NCBI GenBank assembly: GCA_028275195.1
Contig: JAPWVC010000005.1
Span: 1 to 28,559 of the forward strand
Reading direction: 5' to 3'
DNA from: Candidatus Acetothermia bacterium
GTDB lineage: Bacteria > Bipolaricaulota > Bipolaricaulia > RBG-16-55-9 > JANLFV01
Length of the DNA: 28,559 nt
Shown here: piece by piece, positions 21,196 through 28,559 of the stretch
Numbering within the stretch: position 1 is the first letter of the stretch
Layout: each line of letters starts with the position of its first letter
Notes under the pieces: generated by a model
What the model saw: the letters and a program-made list of their open reading frames with translations, nothing else
Databases searched by the model: none
Told to the model about the DNA's origin: nothing
Program-made: the position numbers and the translations under genes

Positions 21196-23058
21196 TTATG
21201 CCGGCTGGGGTTGGGGTTGAGTCTGGGGCTCGACCTCGGCCAGGAGCTCGTCCAGCCGCTTCCCCTCCAGGACCTCGACCTTCAGGAGCTCCTCGGCGAT
21301 CCGCTTGAGCGCGGCCTGGTGCTCCTTGAGGAGCCGCTTGGCCCGCTCATAGCACTCCTCGAGGATCCGCTTAATCTCCTCGTCGACGAGGGCGGACATC
21401 TTCTCGCTGTGGTCCCGGTTGAGGATCAGGTCCTCCCCGAGGAAGACATTCCCGTTGTCCCGCCCGAGGCTGATCGGCCCGACCCGCTCGCTCATCCCGT
21501 AGGAGATGACCATGCTCTTTGCTATCTCTGTGGCTTGCTCCAGGTCCTCCTTCGCCCCGGTGGTGATCTCGTTGAAGACCAGCTCGTCCGCCGCCCGGCC
21601 CCCGAGGGTCGAGGTGATCCGGTCGAGCAGCTCCTCCTTGGAGAAGAGATACTTATCCTTCAGGGGGAGCTGGAGGGTATAGCCCAGGGCCTGGCCGCGA
21701 GGGATGATCGAGATCCGGTGGACCGGGACGGCCTTGGGGAGGAGCTTGGAGACCAGGGCATGGCCGGCCTCATGGTAGGCGATCCGGAGCTTTTCCTCCT
21801 CGGAGATGATATGGCTCTTCCTCTCAACTCCGGCGATCACACGGTCGATCGCCTCCTCGAAGTCTTGCATCTCGATGGCCGACTTCTTCCGCCTGGCGGC
21901 GAGCAGCGCCGCCTCATTGCATAAGTTCTCCAGGTCCGCTCCCACGAACCCCGGGGTCCGCTGGGCCAGGATGTGGAGGTCCACATCTGGCGCGAGCTTC
22001 TTGTTCTTGGTATGGACCTTGAGGATCTCCTCCCGGCCCTTGAGGTCCGGCGGGGGGACGGTGATCTTCCGGTCGAACCTCCCCGGGCGAAGCAAGGCCG
22101 GGTCCAGGATATCGGGCCGGTTCGTGGCGGCGAGGATGATCACCTGCTCGTTCTTCTCGAAGCCGTCCATCTCCGCTAAGAGCTGGTTTAAGGTCTGCTC
22201 CCGCTCGTCATGGCCCCCGCCGATCCCGGCCCCTCTCTTCCTCCCGACGGCATCGATCTCGTCGATGAAGATGATCGCGGGCCTACGCTCCTCCTTGGCC
22301 CGGCGGAAGAGGTCCCGCACCCTCGCCGCTCCGACACCGACGAACATCTCCACGAAGTCCGAGCCGGAGATCGAGAAGAACGGGACATCGGCCTCACCGG
22401 CGATCGCCCTTGCGAGGAGGGTCTTCCCCGTCCCAGGCGGGCCGACGAGGAGGACCCCTTTGGGGATCTGGGCCCCCAGGCGGACGAACCTCTGGGGGTC
22501 CTTCAGGTATTCCACGATCTCCTGGACCTCTTCTTTGACCTCATCGATCCCGGCCACATCGGCAAAGGTCACCTTGGAGAACTCCTTGGTGATGAGCTTG
22601 GCCTGGCTCCGCCCGAAGGAGAGGGCGCTCGTCCCCTCCCCCTGCATCCTCCGGATCATCCACATCCACAGGACGATCACCAGCAGGGCCGGGAGGACCC
22701 AGACTAAGGCGGAGAAGAGCCAGGAGCTGCTCCCCTCCGACTGGACTTCGATCTCGACCCCCTTCTCCTTGAGGAGGGGGAATAGCTCCGGGTCGGGCGG
22801 ATTGGTCGGGATGACCGTCTTGAACTTGGTCCGCCCGTCAGCTTCGGTCCCGGTGAGCGTCTGGCCCTTGATCGTTACCTTGGCCACTCTCCCGGAGTTG
22901 ACCAGCTCGAGGAACTGGGAGTAGCCGAGCTCCCGGCGGGCCTCGGAGTTATTGAAGAACGACTGGAGGATCACGAGGGAGAAGATCAGAATGATCGCGA
23001 TCAGCGCGATATTCCTGAAGCCACGACTCCCCCGCTTGCCCTCCCCTGGACCGTTCAA
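21196..23058 (-). CDS. ftsH: ATP-dependent zinc metalloprotease FtsH
   Basis: Membrane-anchored AAA+ protease for quality control and regulatory proteolysis; 620 residues. TM1 is at about 16-34 and TM2 at 113-135, flanking the periplasmic domain. Walker A GPPGTGKT is at 206-213, the pore loop is MFVGVGAARVRDLF, Walker B is IIFIDEIDAVG, and the SRH is TNRPDILDPALLRPGRFDR. The zinc site HEAGH is at 429-433 with the downstream Asp ligand region (ITTGAKEDLEQATEIAKSMV). Start is TTG, with an excellent AAGGAGGT 8 bp upstream. The C-terminus ends in a Gln-Pro dipeptide repeat (PQTQPQPQPA), not part of the standard family. It is first gene of ftsH-dxr-Cys-rich protein. Confidence 0.97.
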   Translation of the reverse strand: MNGPGEGKRGSRGFRNIALIAIILIFSLVILQSFFNNSEARRELGYSQFLELVNSGRVAKVTIKGQTLTGTEADGRTKFKTVIPTNPPDPELFPLLKEKGVEIEVQSEGSSSWLFSALVWVLPALLVIVLWMWMIRRMQGEGTSALSFGRSQAKLITKEFSKVTFADVAGIDEVKEEVQEIVEYLKDPQRFVRLGAQIPKGVLLVGPPGTGKTLLARAIAGEADVPFFSISGSDFVEMFVGVGAARVRDLFRRAKEERRPAIIFIDEIDAVGRKRGAGIGGGHDEREQTLNQLLAEMDGFEKNEQVIILAATNRPDILDPALLRPGRFDRKITVPPPDLKGREEILKVHTKNKKLAPDVDLHILAQRTPGFVGADLENLCNEAALLAARRKKSAIEMQDFEEAIDRVIAGVERKSHIISEEEKLRIAYHEAGHALVSKLLPKAVPVHRISIIPRGQALGYTLQLPLKDKYLFSKEELLDRITSTLGGRAADELVFNEITTGAKEDLEQATEIAKSMVISYGMSERVGPISLGRDNGNVFLGEDLILNRDHSEKMSALVDEEIKRILEECYERAKRLLKEHQAALKRIAEELLKVEVLEGKRLDELLAEVEPQTQPQPQPA

Positions 23059-23085
23059 GCGCGAGACCTCCTTTGCTTAAGGCTT

Positions 23086-23104
23086 CGCACGCCCTTCGGG
23101 TGCG
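23086..23104. other. Hairpin at the predicted 5' end of the ftsH mRNA
   Basis: CGCAC and CC (23086-23093, one bulged G) pair with GGGTGCG (23098-23104). The minus-strand promoter at 23111-23139 predicts transcription start near 23104, so the hairpin would be the first nucleotides of the ftsH transcript, perhaps stabilising it. On the plus strand a TTTTGATTTT follows, but no plus-strand gene ends here. Confidence 0.45.
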
Positions 23105-23110
23105 CTTTTG

Positions 23111-23139
23111 ATTTTACCACGAATTCTCCTAACAGGCAA
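23111..23139 (-). promoter_or_regulatory. Promoter of ftsH-dxr operon
   Basis: On the minus strand TTGCCT (23139-23134) and TAAAAT (23116-23111) are 17 bp apart. It is back-to-back with the subtilase promoter; the two -35 boxes are separated by only 6 bp. Confidence 0.7.
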
Positions 23140-23145
23140 GCGCCC

Positions 23146-23175
23146 TTGCGCCTCGCTTCGAGACCATGCTATTAT
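23146..23175 (+). promoter_or_regulatory. Promoter of the subtilase-PorV operon
   Basis: TTGCGC (23146-23151) and TATTAT (23170-23175) are 18 bp apart. Expected transcription start is about 23182-23183, which coincides with the best start codon of the subtilase, so the mRNA may be leaderless. Confidence 0.55.
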
Positions 23176-23182
23176 GAATCCA

Positions 23183-25696
23183 ATGGGACGGAAGCCGGTC
23201 TGGAGAGGCTCGCTCCTCGCGATCCTGGTGGCCTGCCTGAGCCTAGCTTTGGGCCTCCCCTTCTCTTCCGCCCCTAGCCTCGGCCAGGATCAGGAGTTGG
23301 TCCACCTCGGCCTCGGGCTCCCCTCGATCGGGGAGCTGGCCGGCTTCGGCTCCAGCTTCAGGATCAGGGGCGGGACTGGCCCGCTCGGGCTCTCACTAGG
23401 CCAACTCCTCCAAGCCCGGGGCGCAGTCCTCCCTCCCGGCCCGCTTGCCCCGAGCCCAGGCCGGCTATCCTCGGAGGAGGCGAGGCGGCTCGACCCGCTC
23501 CTCCGGCTCATCCTCCAGCGCGAGCAAGAGGCTCGTGAACGCGGCGAGGCCCTGAACCTAGCGAGGTTCGCACCCCTAGCTCAGGTCTATACCCCCACCG
23601 GGCCGGTCCCCTACCAGCCGGTCCCCACGGCCTTGGGGGAGTTCCTCCCCCCGCGCCCGAGCCCGCCCCAGGCGGCCTCAGCGGAGAAGCTCGGGCTCCT
23701 CGTCCGGGCCCGCTCACCTGAGGCCGTGGCCCAAAGCGGGGCGGAGGTCATCGCGACCGCAGGTGAGATCACCGTCGCCCGGGCCACGCTGGCCCAGCTC
23801 CGCCGCTTGGCCCAATCCCCAGAGGTGATCTATATCGAGGCGGCCTACCGGCTCGCCCCGACCCTCGATAAGTCCGTCCCCGCGATCGGGGCCGACCGGC
23901 TCCATCGGGGCGAGCTGCCCCTCAAGGGGGAAGGGGTGCTCATCGGGCTCGTGGACACAGGGGTAGACTATGAGCACCTCGACTTCCGGTTCGACAGGGA
24001 CGGCGACGGGTTCGAGGAGTCCTCCCGGCTGGCCTACATCTGGGACCAGACGGAGACCGGCTCCCGAGCGGGCTCGGTCCCCTTCGGGGTCGAATACACC
24101 AGGGAGGAGATCGAATCCGACCTCGCCCGTGGCCTCGGGCCGGATAAGGGAGCAGTCCGCCAGCGGGACGAGGTCGGCCACGGGACTCATGTCCTGGGGA
24201 TCGCGGCCGGGGACGGCTCCTCCTCCGGGGTGGGCTACATCGGCGTCGCGCCGGAAGCGGAGCTAATCGTGGTCAAGACCAGCTTCTACACCAGCGATGT
24301 CGTGAGCGGGGTCGAGTATATCTTCCGCCGGGCCGAGGAATTAGCCCGGCCATGTGTGGTCAACCTGAGCTTGGGGGGCCACTTCGGGCCCCACGACGGG
24401 ACGAGCAACTTCGACTTAGCGCTCGAGGGGCTCCTCGGGCCGGGAAGGGCGATCGTCGCCTCCGCGGGGAACGAAGGGGATAAGGCAATTCACATCTCCG
24501 GGAGGCTCGCCTACTCCGGGAGCTCGGCCCAGTTCACCTTTATCCCCGCTGAGGAGACGGCCTACCTGAGCATCTGGTATCCCGGCGGGGCGGAGTTCGA
24601 GCTCGAGCTCGGCGCGCCGGTGGCCGGGAACTTGGTGCAGGTGGTGGCGGCCGGACCGGGGGAGATGGTGGTCCGGGAGACGGCCGGGGGGAGGGTCTCG
24701 ATCGACAACGCCTCTGGTGGCCCTGACCCGAATAACGGGGACAAGGAGATCGGGATCCTACTGGAGGAGATCAAGCCCGGCCAGCCCTGGACGCTCCGGC
24801 TGATCGCCCGGTCCGGCTCGGGGAGGTTCGACGGCTGGCCCGGCCTGGCGGAGATGGGAGCATTCCGGGAAGGGGATAGCTCCATGACCATCTCCGAGCC
24901 GGGGGATGCCCCAGGGGTCATCACCGCTGGGGCCTGGACCACTAGGGTCGAATGGCGGAGCCTCAACGGGAACGACTACCACTTCCGCGGGGCCGGCCCC
25001 TTGGGAGGGATCGCCCCATTCTCCTCCCGCGGCCCGACCCGCGACGGCCGACAGAAGCCGGACCTGGCCGCACCGGGGACGGCGATCGCCTCCTCGCTCG
25101 CGAAGGGGTCCCAGCTCGCGGGGATCCCCGAGCTGGTCGTCCCCGACGGGGTCCATGCGATCTTCCAGGGGACCTCGATGGCCGCCCCCCATGTGGCCGG
25201 AACCGTGGCCCTGATGTTCCAAGCCGCGCCTCTACTCGGGCCGGGGGAGGCGGCCGAGCGACTCCGCCGGACCGCGGTCGCGGCCACGGCCAAGGAGGGC
25301 CTCCCCTCGCCCCCGCCTGGGCCTGGGCCTGAACTCGAGCCGGGGCCCGAGGCCTGGGGCGCAGGGAAGCTCAATGCGGAGAGAGGGGTGAGCCTGATCG
25401 GGCTCAAGCTCCCCAAGCCCGGTGGGACCCCGGAGGTCAAGGCCGGGGCGAACCCCGCGAACGAACGGGTCCTCTTCACCTACGCCCTCCCGCCCGGGAC
25501 GAAGAAGGCCCGCTTGGTCGTCTTCAATGTGATCGGCCAGGCGGTCTTCTCCGCCGAGCTGGACCCCCAGAGCGAGAAGTTCGTCTGGGACTTGGTGAAT
25601 GATCGTGGCGAGCCCCTGGCGAATGGGCTATACATCTATGTCGTGATCGCCGACGGCCGGCGGTCGGCCCTCCACCGGCTGGTGATCCGCCGCTGA
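23183..25696 (+). CDS. Secreted subtilisin-family (S8) serine protease with C-terminal FlgD/sorting-like domain
   Basis: An 837-residue exported protease. The ATG at 23183 gives a classic signal peptide (MGRKPVWRGSLLAILVACLS); in-frame ATGs at 23108 and 23174 are upstream of or inside the predicted -10 box. A propeptide-like region of about 200 residues precedes the catalytic domain. The triad is Asp258 (GLVDTG), His333 (GHGTHVLGIAAG) and Ser665 (GTSMAAPHVAG), with oxyanion Asn430 (SAGNEG). An insertion of about 200 residues between Asn and Ser holds a beta-rich domain. After a Pro/Glu linker the last 85 residues (NPANERVLFTYALPPG...WDLVNDRGEPLANGLYIYVV) are a FlgD-Ig-like fold close to type IX secretion sorting domains. 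It is the first gene of a three-gene operon with a PorV/PorQ-family protein. Confidence 0.9.
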   Translation: MGRKPVWRGSLLAILVACLSLALGLPFSSAPSLGQDQELVHLGLGLPSIGELAGFGSSFRIRGGTGPLGLSLGQLLQARGAVLPPGPLAPSPGRLSSEEARRLDPLLRLILQREQEARERGEALNLARFAPLAQVYTPTGPVPYQPVPTALGEFLPPRPSPPQAASAEKLGLLVRARSPEAVAQSGAEVIATAGEITVARATLAQLRRLAQSPEVIYIEAAYRLAPTLDKSVPAIGADRLHRGELPLKGEGVLIGLVDTGVDYEHLDFRFDRDGDGFEESSRLAYIWDQTETGSRAGSVPFGVEYTREEIESDLARGLGPDKGAVRQRDEVGHGTHVLGIAAGDGSSSGVGYIGVAPEAELIVVKTSFYTSDVVSGVEYIFRRAEELARPCVVNLSLGGHFGPHDGTSNFDLALEGLLGPGRAIVASAGNEGDKAIHISGRLAYSGSSAQFTFIPAEETAYLSIWYPGGAEFELELGAPVAGNLVQVVAAGPGEMVVRETAGGRVSIDNASGGPDPNNGDKEIGILLEEIKPGQPWTLRLIARSGSGRFDGWPGLAEMGAFREGDSSMTISEPGDAPGVITAGAWTTRVEWRSLNGNDYHFRGAGPLGGIAPFSSRGPTRDGRQKPDLAAPGTAIASSLAKGSQLAGIPELVVPDGVHAIFQGTSMAAPHVAGTVALMFQAAPLLGPGEAAERLRRTAVAATAKEGLPSPPPGPGPELEPGPEAWGAGKLNAERGVSLIGLKLPKPGGTPEVKAGANPANERVLFTYALPPGTKKARLVVFNVIGQAVFSAELDPQSEKFVWDLVNDRGEPLANGLYIYVVIADGRRSALHRLVIRR

Positions 25697-25703
25697 AGTT
25701 AAT

Positions 25704-26645
25704 ATGATCTGGACCATGGCCTATTCCGCGCTCGTGCTCCTCGGGCTCCTGGTCGGCCTCGGCGGGCCGAGCCTAAGCCCGGGTTCGAATTCGGGTCCGA
25801 GTCCGAGTCTGAGCCAGGGCCACGGGGCTGTGGCCGACAACTTCGCTAGCGTCGCGGCCCTCCTCGAGATCGGGGTCGGGGCCCGCCCGCTGGGGATGGG
25901 CGGGGCATTCACCGGCCTGGCGGACGATGAGAACGCGGTCTTCTACAACCCTGCGGGCCTGGCCTTCCTCGAAAGAGGGGGCTTCACCTCCCTCTACAGC
26001 CGGCAGTTCGAGCTGGTGGACTACGCCGGGCTAGGGGTCGCGGGCCGCGGGGCCGGCCTCAATCTGCTCCAGCTCCACTCCGATGGGATCGAGCGGGCCA
26101 ATGAGTTCGGGAACCCCCTCGGGACGAGCTTCACTTACACCAGCCGGGCCGGGATCATCTCTGCCGGAGTGGCCCTGGGAGAAGGGCTGGCCTTCGGCGC
26201 GAGGCTCAAACTCTATCAGGAAGTGAGCGATGGGGAGAGCGGCCTCGGGTGGGCCCTCGACCCGGCGGTGATGCTCGTCCGGAAAGGGCTGAGGCTCGGG
26301 GCGCTCCTGGAGAACGGGCTGAGCCGGGAGATCCGCTTCGAGAGCGGCCATGCCGAGGGTTGGCCACTCTCCTTGCGACTCGGCGGCTCTCTCTCCCTCG
26401 CCATCTGGGAGAAGACGGCCCTCAGCTTCCTCCTCGACCTAAGCCACATCCTCGCTAGCCGGCCTCAGGGCCACCTCGGCCTGGAGCTTTGGGTCAGCAG
26501 CCTCGGGCTCCGCCTCGGCTGCGACGGGACGGGCATCTCCTTCGGCTACTCCGTCTGGATGGAGAGCCTGAGGCTCGATTGGGCCTTAACGGCCCATCCC
26601 CAGCTCCCCGACTCTCAGCGGCTCTCCCTGACCTTCCGCTTCTAA
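25704..26645 (+). CDS. PorV/PorQ-family outer-membrane protein
   Basis: A 313-residue predicted FadL-like beta-barrel. A signal-like N-terminus (MIWTMAYSALVLLGLLVGLG) is followed by a Ser/Pro/Gly low-complexity stretch, then the family signature LLEIGVGARPLGMGGAFTGL and ADDENAVFYNPAGLAFL, characteristic of PorV/PorQ/UPF0164 proteins. Alternating amphipathic strands run to a C-terminus ending in Phe (RLSLTFRF), as expected for BAM-assembled barrels. In Bacteroidota, PorV carries type IX secretion cargo from the translocon to the attachment complex by binding the C-terminal domain; the preceding gene encodes a protease with such a domain. Related proteins also occur in organisms without that system, so the function is inference. 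Ribosome binding site is weak; gap to the subtilase is 7 bp. Confidence 0.82.
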   Translation: MIWTMAYSALVLLGLLVGLGGPSLSPGSNSGPSPSLSQGHGAVADNFASVAALLEIGVGARPLGMGGAFTGLADDENAVFYNPAGLAFLERGGFTSLYSRQFELVDYAGLGVAGRGAGLNLLQLHSDGIERANEFGNPLGTSFTYTSRAGIISAGVALGEGLAFGARLKLYQEVSDGESGLGWALDPAVMLVRKGLRLGALLENGLSREIRFESGHAEGWPLSLRLGGSLSLAIWEKTALSFLLDLSHILASRPQGHLGLELWVSSLGLRLGCDGTGISFGYSVWMESLRLDWALTAHPQLPDSQRLSLTFRF

Positions 26646-28559
26646 ATGGTGATGGAGATGAAGATGAATATGAAGATACTGGCGCTGTTGCTCGTCATGT
26701 TCCTTCTCTACGGCGGTATAGTGCTGGCTCAAGAGCAGGTCCAGACCCCCTCGGAGCGGCTCGCGCCTCCTCTTGTCATCCCGGAGGTGCCGGCCGAGGA
26801 GGAGGGGCCGCTCTCGCTCTCCGCGACGGGGCGGGTGAGCTGGCTCGTGAAATACGGGCTCGGGGACCCACGCGGCCTGACCGAGCGGGGGTATGCCAAT
26901 CAAATCCTGCTGGAGCAGGCCCTCTCCGTCGATGCCGAGGGGGGCGTCCGGATCGAGTGGCCCCTCGCCGGGGTCCTCTCCCTCTCCGCCCACCTCGATA
27001 ACCAGAAGGCGGAAAATTTGCAGCTCCTCTCGATCAAGTATCGCGGGAAGGACCTGGAGGGGGAGTTCGGGGACTTCACCGTGGCCGGGGATACCGGCTT
27101 CACCGGCTATGATAAGGCCCTGAAGGGCCTGAGGGTGGAATGGACCCCCGGAGAGGATCTGAAGGTCCGGGGCGCCTTCGCCCGCGTCGCGGGGATCCCC
27201 CAGTCCAAGGTCTTCCGGGGGAACACCAGCCCGGCGACCGTCACCTACATGCTCCGGCAGCCGGAGCAGCGCTGGCTCGAGCAGCCCTACCTCCTCAACA
27301 TCCGGGGGCTGGAGTATTACCCGGTCAGCGGGTTCGTCCCCGGGTTCAGCGAGCTGGCCCTCGTCTTCCGCCCTGAGCCGGGGCTGAAGGACCTCCTGGG
27401 GGCCTACGGCCTGGGCTACCTCTTCTCCACGATCAAGGAGGCCCCGCGGAAGGAGATCGATCCGGCCGATTATGTGGCCTTGAACAAAGAGGGCGAGCAA
27501 TTCCTCCTCCTGAAGAGGGAGGCACTCGAGCTATTGCGCGAGGCCATCAAGGAGTATATCTCCGATTACAATGAGGCCCAGGACCTCTCGGGCGAGGAAC
27601 GGAAGGAGTATCCCCTGGACGAGGGGAGCGACTACGAGCTCGGCTTCCTCAAGGGGCTGGTCGCCAGCTATGCCGTCTTCTCGCTCGACGGGCTCGAGCT
27701 CCGGCTCGATGGCTACGCGCGCGAGCGGTTCTACTACCTCGGCTACCAGGAGATCGACCCGGACTCGGTCGAGGTGAAGGTCAAGCTCGGGGAGGCCGAC
27801 TTCACCTCTCTCCCTGACCCGAGCCTCTTCGACTACGACTATTACCTCTTCGCCGAGGAGGGGATCATCGAGCTCGACTTCCCCGCGAGCTTCTTCGCCG
27901 CCCTGGAGGAGAACCAGGTCCAGGTGAGCTTCAACTACGCCGTCTCCGGAGGGCTCTATATCCTGGGGCTCTCCATCGCCCAGGGGAGCGAGCGGGTCTA
28001 CCTGAACGGGGTGCTCCTCCAGCGCGATCTGGATTACTCCATCGACTACGAGACCGGGGCGCTCCTCCTCTTCCAGGAGCTCGGCCCGGAGGACGAGCTC
28101 CGGATCGACTATGAGATCTTCCGCGGCGGCCTGGGCGGGGTCACGGAGTATAAGCGGGACCTTGCCGGGGTCCTGGTCAGCTACAGCCCGACTCCCTTCC
28201 TCAGCCTGGGCCTCGACCTCCTCCGGGCGGCCGATAGCCTGGCCGGGGGCGACTCGAGCGGCCTGAGGACGATGCCCAACGACCACATCGTCGGGGGGCT
28301 CTCGGCCAAGCTCGACCTGGGGAGCTTCCAGGGGGACCTGGAGTTCGGCTACAACTACAACCGCTTCCCATTCGACGATAACGAGCGGAAGAGCCTACCC
28401 AACAGGATCAACGCCATCCGGTCCGTCTCCTATCAGGGGCGAGAATACACGATGTTCGGGGACCAGAACGGACTGACGGTCTTCGACGGGGAGAGGTGGC
28501 GGGCGCTGGGGCCGGCCCAGGGCCTGGCCGGCCGCGCGGTCCGAGATATCGCTGTAGCC
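26646..28559 (+). CDS. Large outer-membrane/surface protein with SprA-like motif and beta-propeller start, C-terminus beyond window
   Basis: Open from ATG 26646, directly after the preceding stop, to the window edge (638 codons). Five in-frame ATGs occur in the first 27 bases, so the exact start is uncertain; Met in MNMKILALLLVMFLLYGGIV gives a good signal peptide cleaved after VLA. Residues of about 130-200 have a GDFTVAGDTGF then KALKGLRVEW pattern. At about 450-490 is RVYLNGVLLQRDLDYSIDYE followed by TGALLLFQELGPEDELRIDY, the repeat style seen in SprA-type translocon and related barrel proteins. From about 605 a two-component-regulator-type propeller blade begins (GDQNGLTVFDGERW, then GLAGRAVRDIAV), resembling PorZ-like propellers. 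Full family assignment is not possible from the fragment. Confidence 0.75.
   Translation, partial: MVMEMKMNMKILALLLVMFLLYGGIVLAQEQVQTPSERLAPPLVIPEVPAEEEGPLSLSATGRVSWLVKYGLGDPRGLTERGYANQILLEQALSVDAEGGVRIEWPLAGVLSLSAHLDNQKAENLQLLSIKYRGKDLEGEFGDFTVAGDTGFTGYDKALKGLRVEWTPGEDLKVRGAFARVAGIPQSKVFRGNTSPATVTYMLRQPEQRWLEQPYLLNIRGLEYYPVSGFVPGFSELALVFRPEPGLKDLLGAYGLGYLFSTIKEAPRKEIDPADYVALNKEGEQFLLLKREALELLREAIKEYISDYNEAQDLSGEERKEYPLDEGSDYELGFLKGLVASYAVFSLDGLELRLDGYARERFYYLGYQEIDPDSVEVKVKLGEADFTSLPDPSLFDYDYYLFAEEGIIELDFPASFFAALEENQVQVSFNYAVSGGLYILGLSIAQGSERVYLNGVLLQRDLDYSIDYETGALLLFQELGPEDELRIDYEIFRGGLGGVTEYKRDLAGVLVSYSPTPFLSLGLDLLRAADSLAGGDSSGLRTMPNDHIVGGLSAKLDLGSFQGDLEFGYNYNRFPFDDNERKSLPNRINAIRSVSYQGREYTMFGDQNGLTVFDGERWRALGPAQGLAGRAVRDIAVA

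Noticed and set aside
23086..23115. Plus-strand intrinsic terminator (hairpin then TTTTGATTTT)
   Set aside because: No plus-strand gene ends upstream; the feature is better explained as the 5' hairpin of the minus-strand ftsH mRNA.

Overview
The window is a gene-dense, high-GC bacterial chromosome segment with about 26 protein genes, short intergenic gaps and no rRNA, tRNA, CRISPR array, transposase or integrase that I can see. The organism is a diderm (SecD, a PorV/PorQ-type outer-membrane protein, a predicted lipoprotein, MurJ) that makes isoprenoids by the MEP pathway (dxr). Promoters are of the ordinary sigma-70 type (TTGACA-like and TATAAT-like boxes 17-18 bp apart), with ATG, GTG and TTG starts. 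Codon use strongly favours ATC, CTC, GAG, CGG and GGG throughout, so nothing looks recently acquired. An uncultured, possibly thermophilic deep-branching lineage such as Bipolaricaulota (Acetothermia, OP1) would fit, but this is a weak guess.

Layout. (1) 1-2580, minus strand: a branched-chain amino-acid ABC transporter operon livG-livF-livH, with livH cut by the window edge. Its leader carries a strong promoter, a 29-codon leader ORF, an 18-bp palindrome and an intrinsic terminator, which together look like an attenuator. (2) yebC on minus (2632-3390), diverging from a plus-strand cassette: a duplicated ABC permease, its ATPase, an AAA-associated C-terminal-domain protein and dcd, followed by yajC-secD with its own promoter. 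No secF follows. (3) Minus: dinB with a free-standing Trbp111-type tRNA-binding protein. Plus: a secreted or anchored coiled-coil protein with a good terminator. (4) Threonine catabolism: kbl-ridA on minus diverging from an SDR-type threonine 3-dehydrogenase on plus. kbl is broken near its 5' end by an apparent 13-nt deletion. (5) A minus-strand lipoprotein with an internally duplicated domain and a PKD domain. (6) Plus: rplI, a NAGPA-domain exported protein and murJ. (7) Minus: ftsH-dxr-Cys-rich protein, tightly packed. (8) Plus to the window end: an exported subtilase with a FlgD/sorting-domain-like C-terminus, a PorV/PorQ-family protein, and a large outer-membrane-type protein with a SprA-like motif and the start of a beta-propeller.

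Most interesting points: the candidate type IX secretion-like trio at 23183-28559; a nearly identical 21-bp element (19 of 21 bases) over the promoters of the liv operon and kbl, two amino-acid operons about 10 kb apart; the liv leader attenuator; the frameshifted kbl; and recurring degenerate hexanucleotide tracts at the ends or linkers of several unrelated genes.
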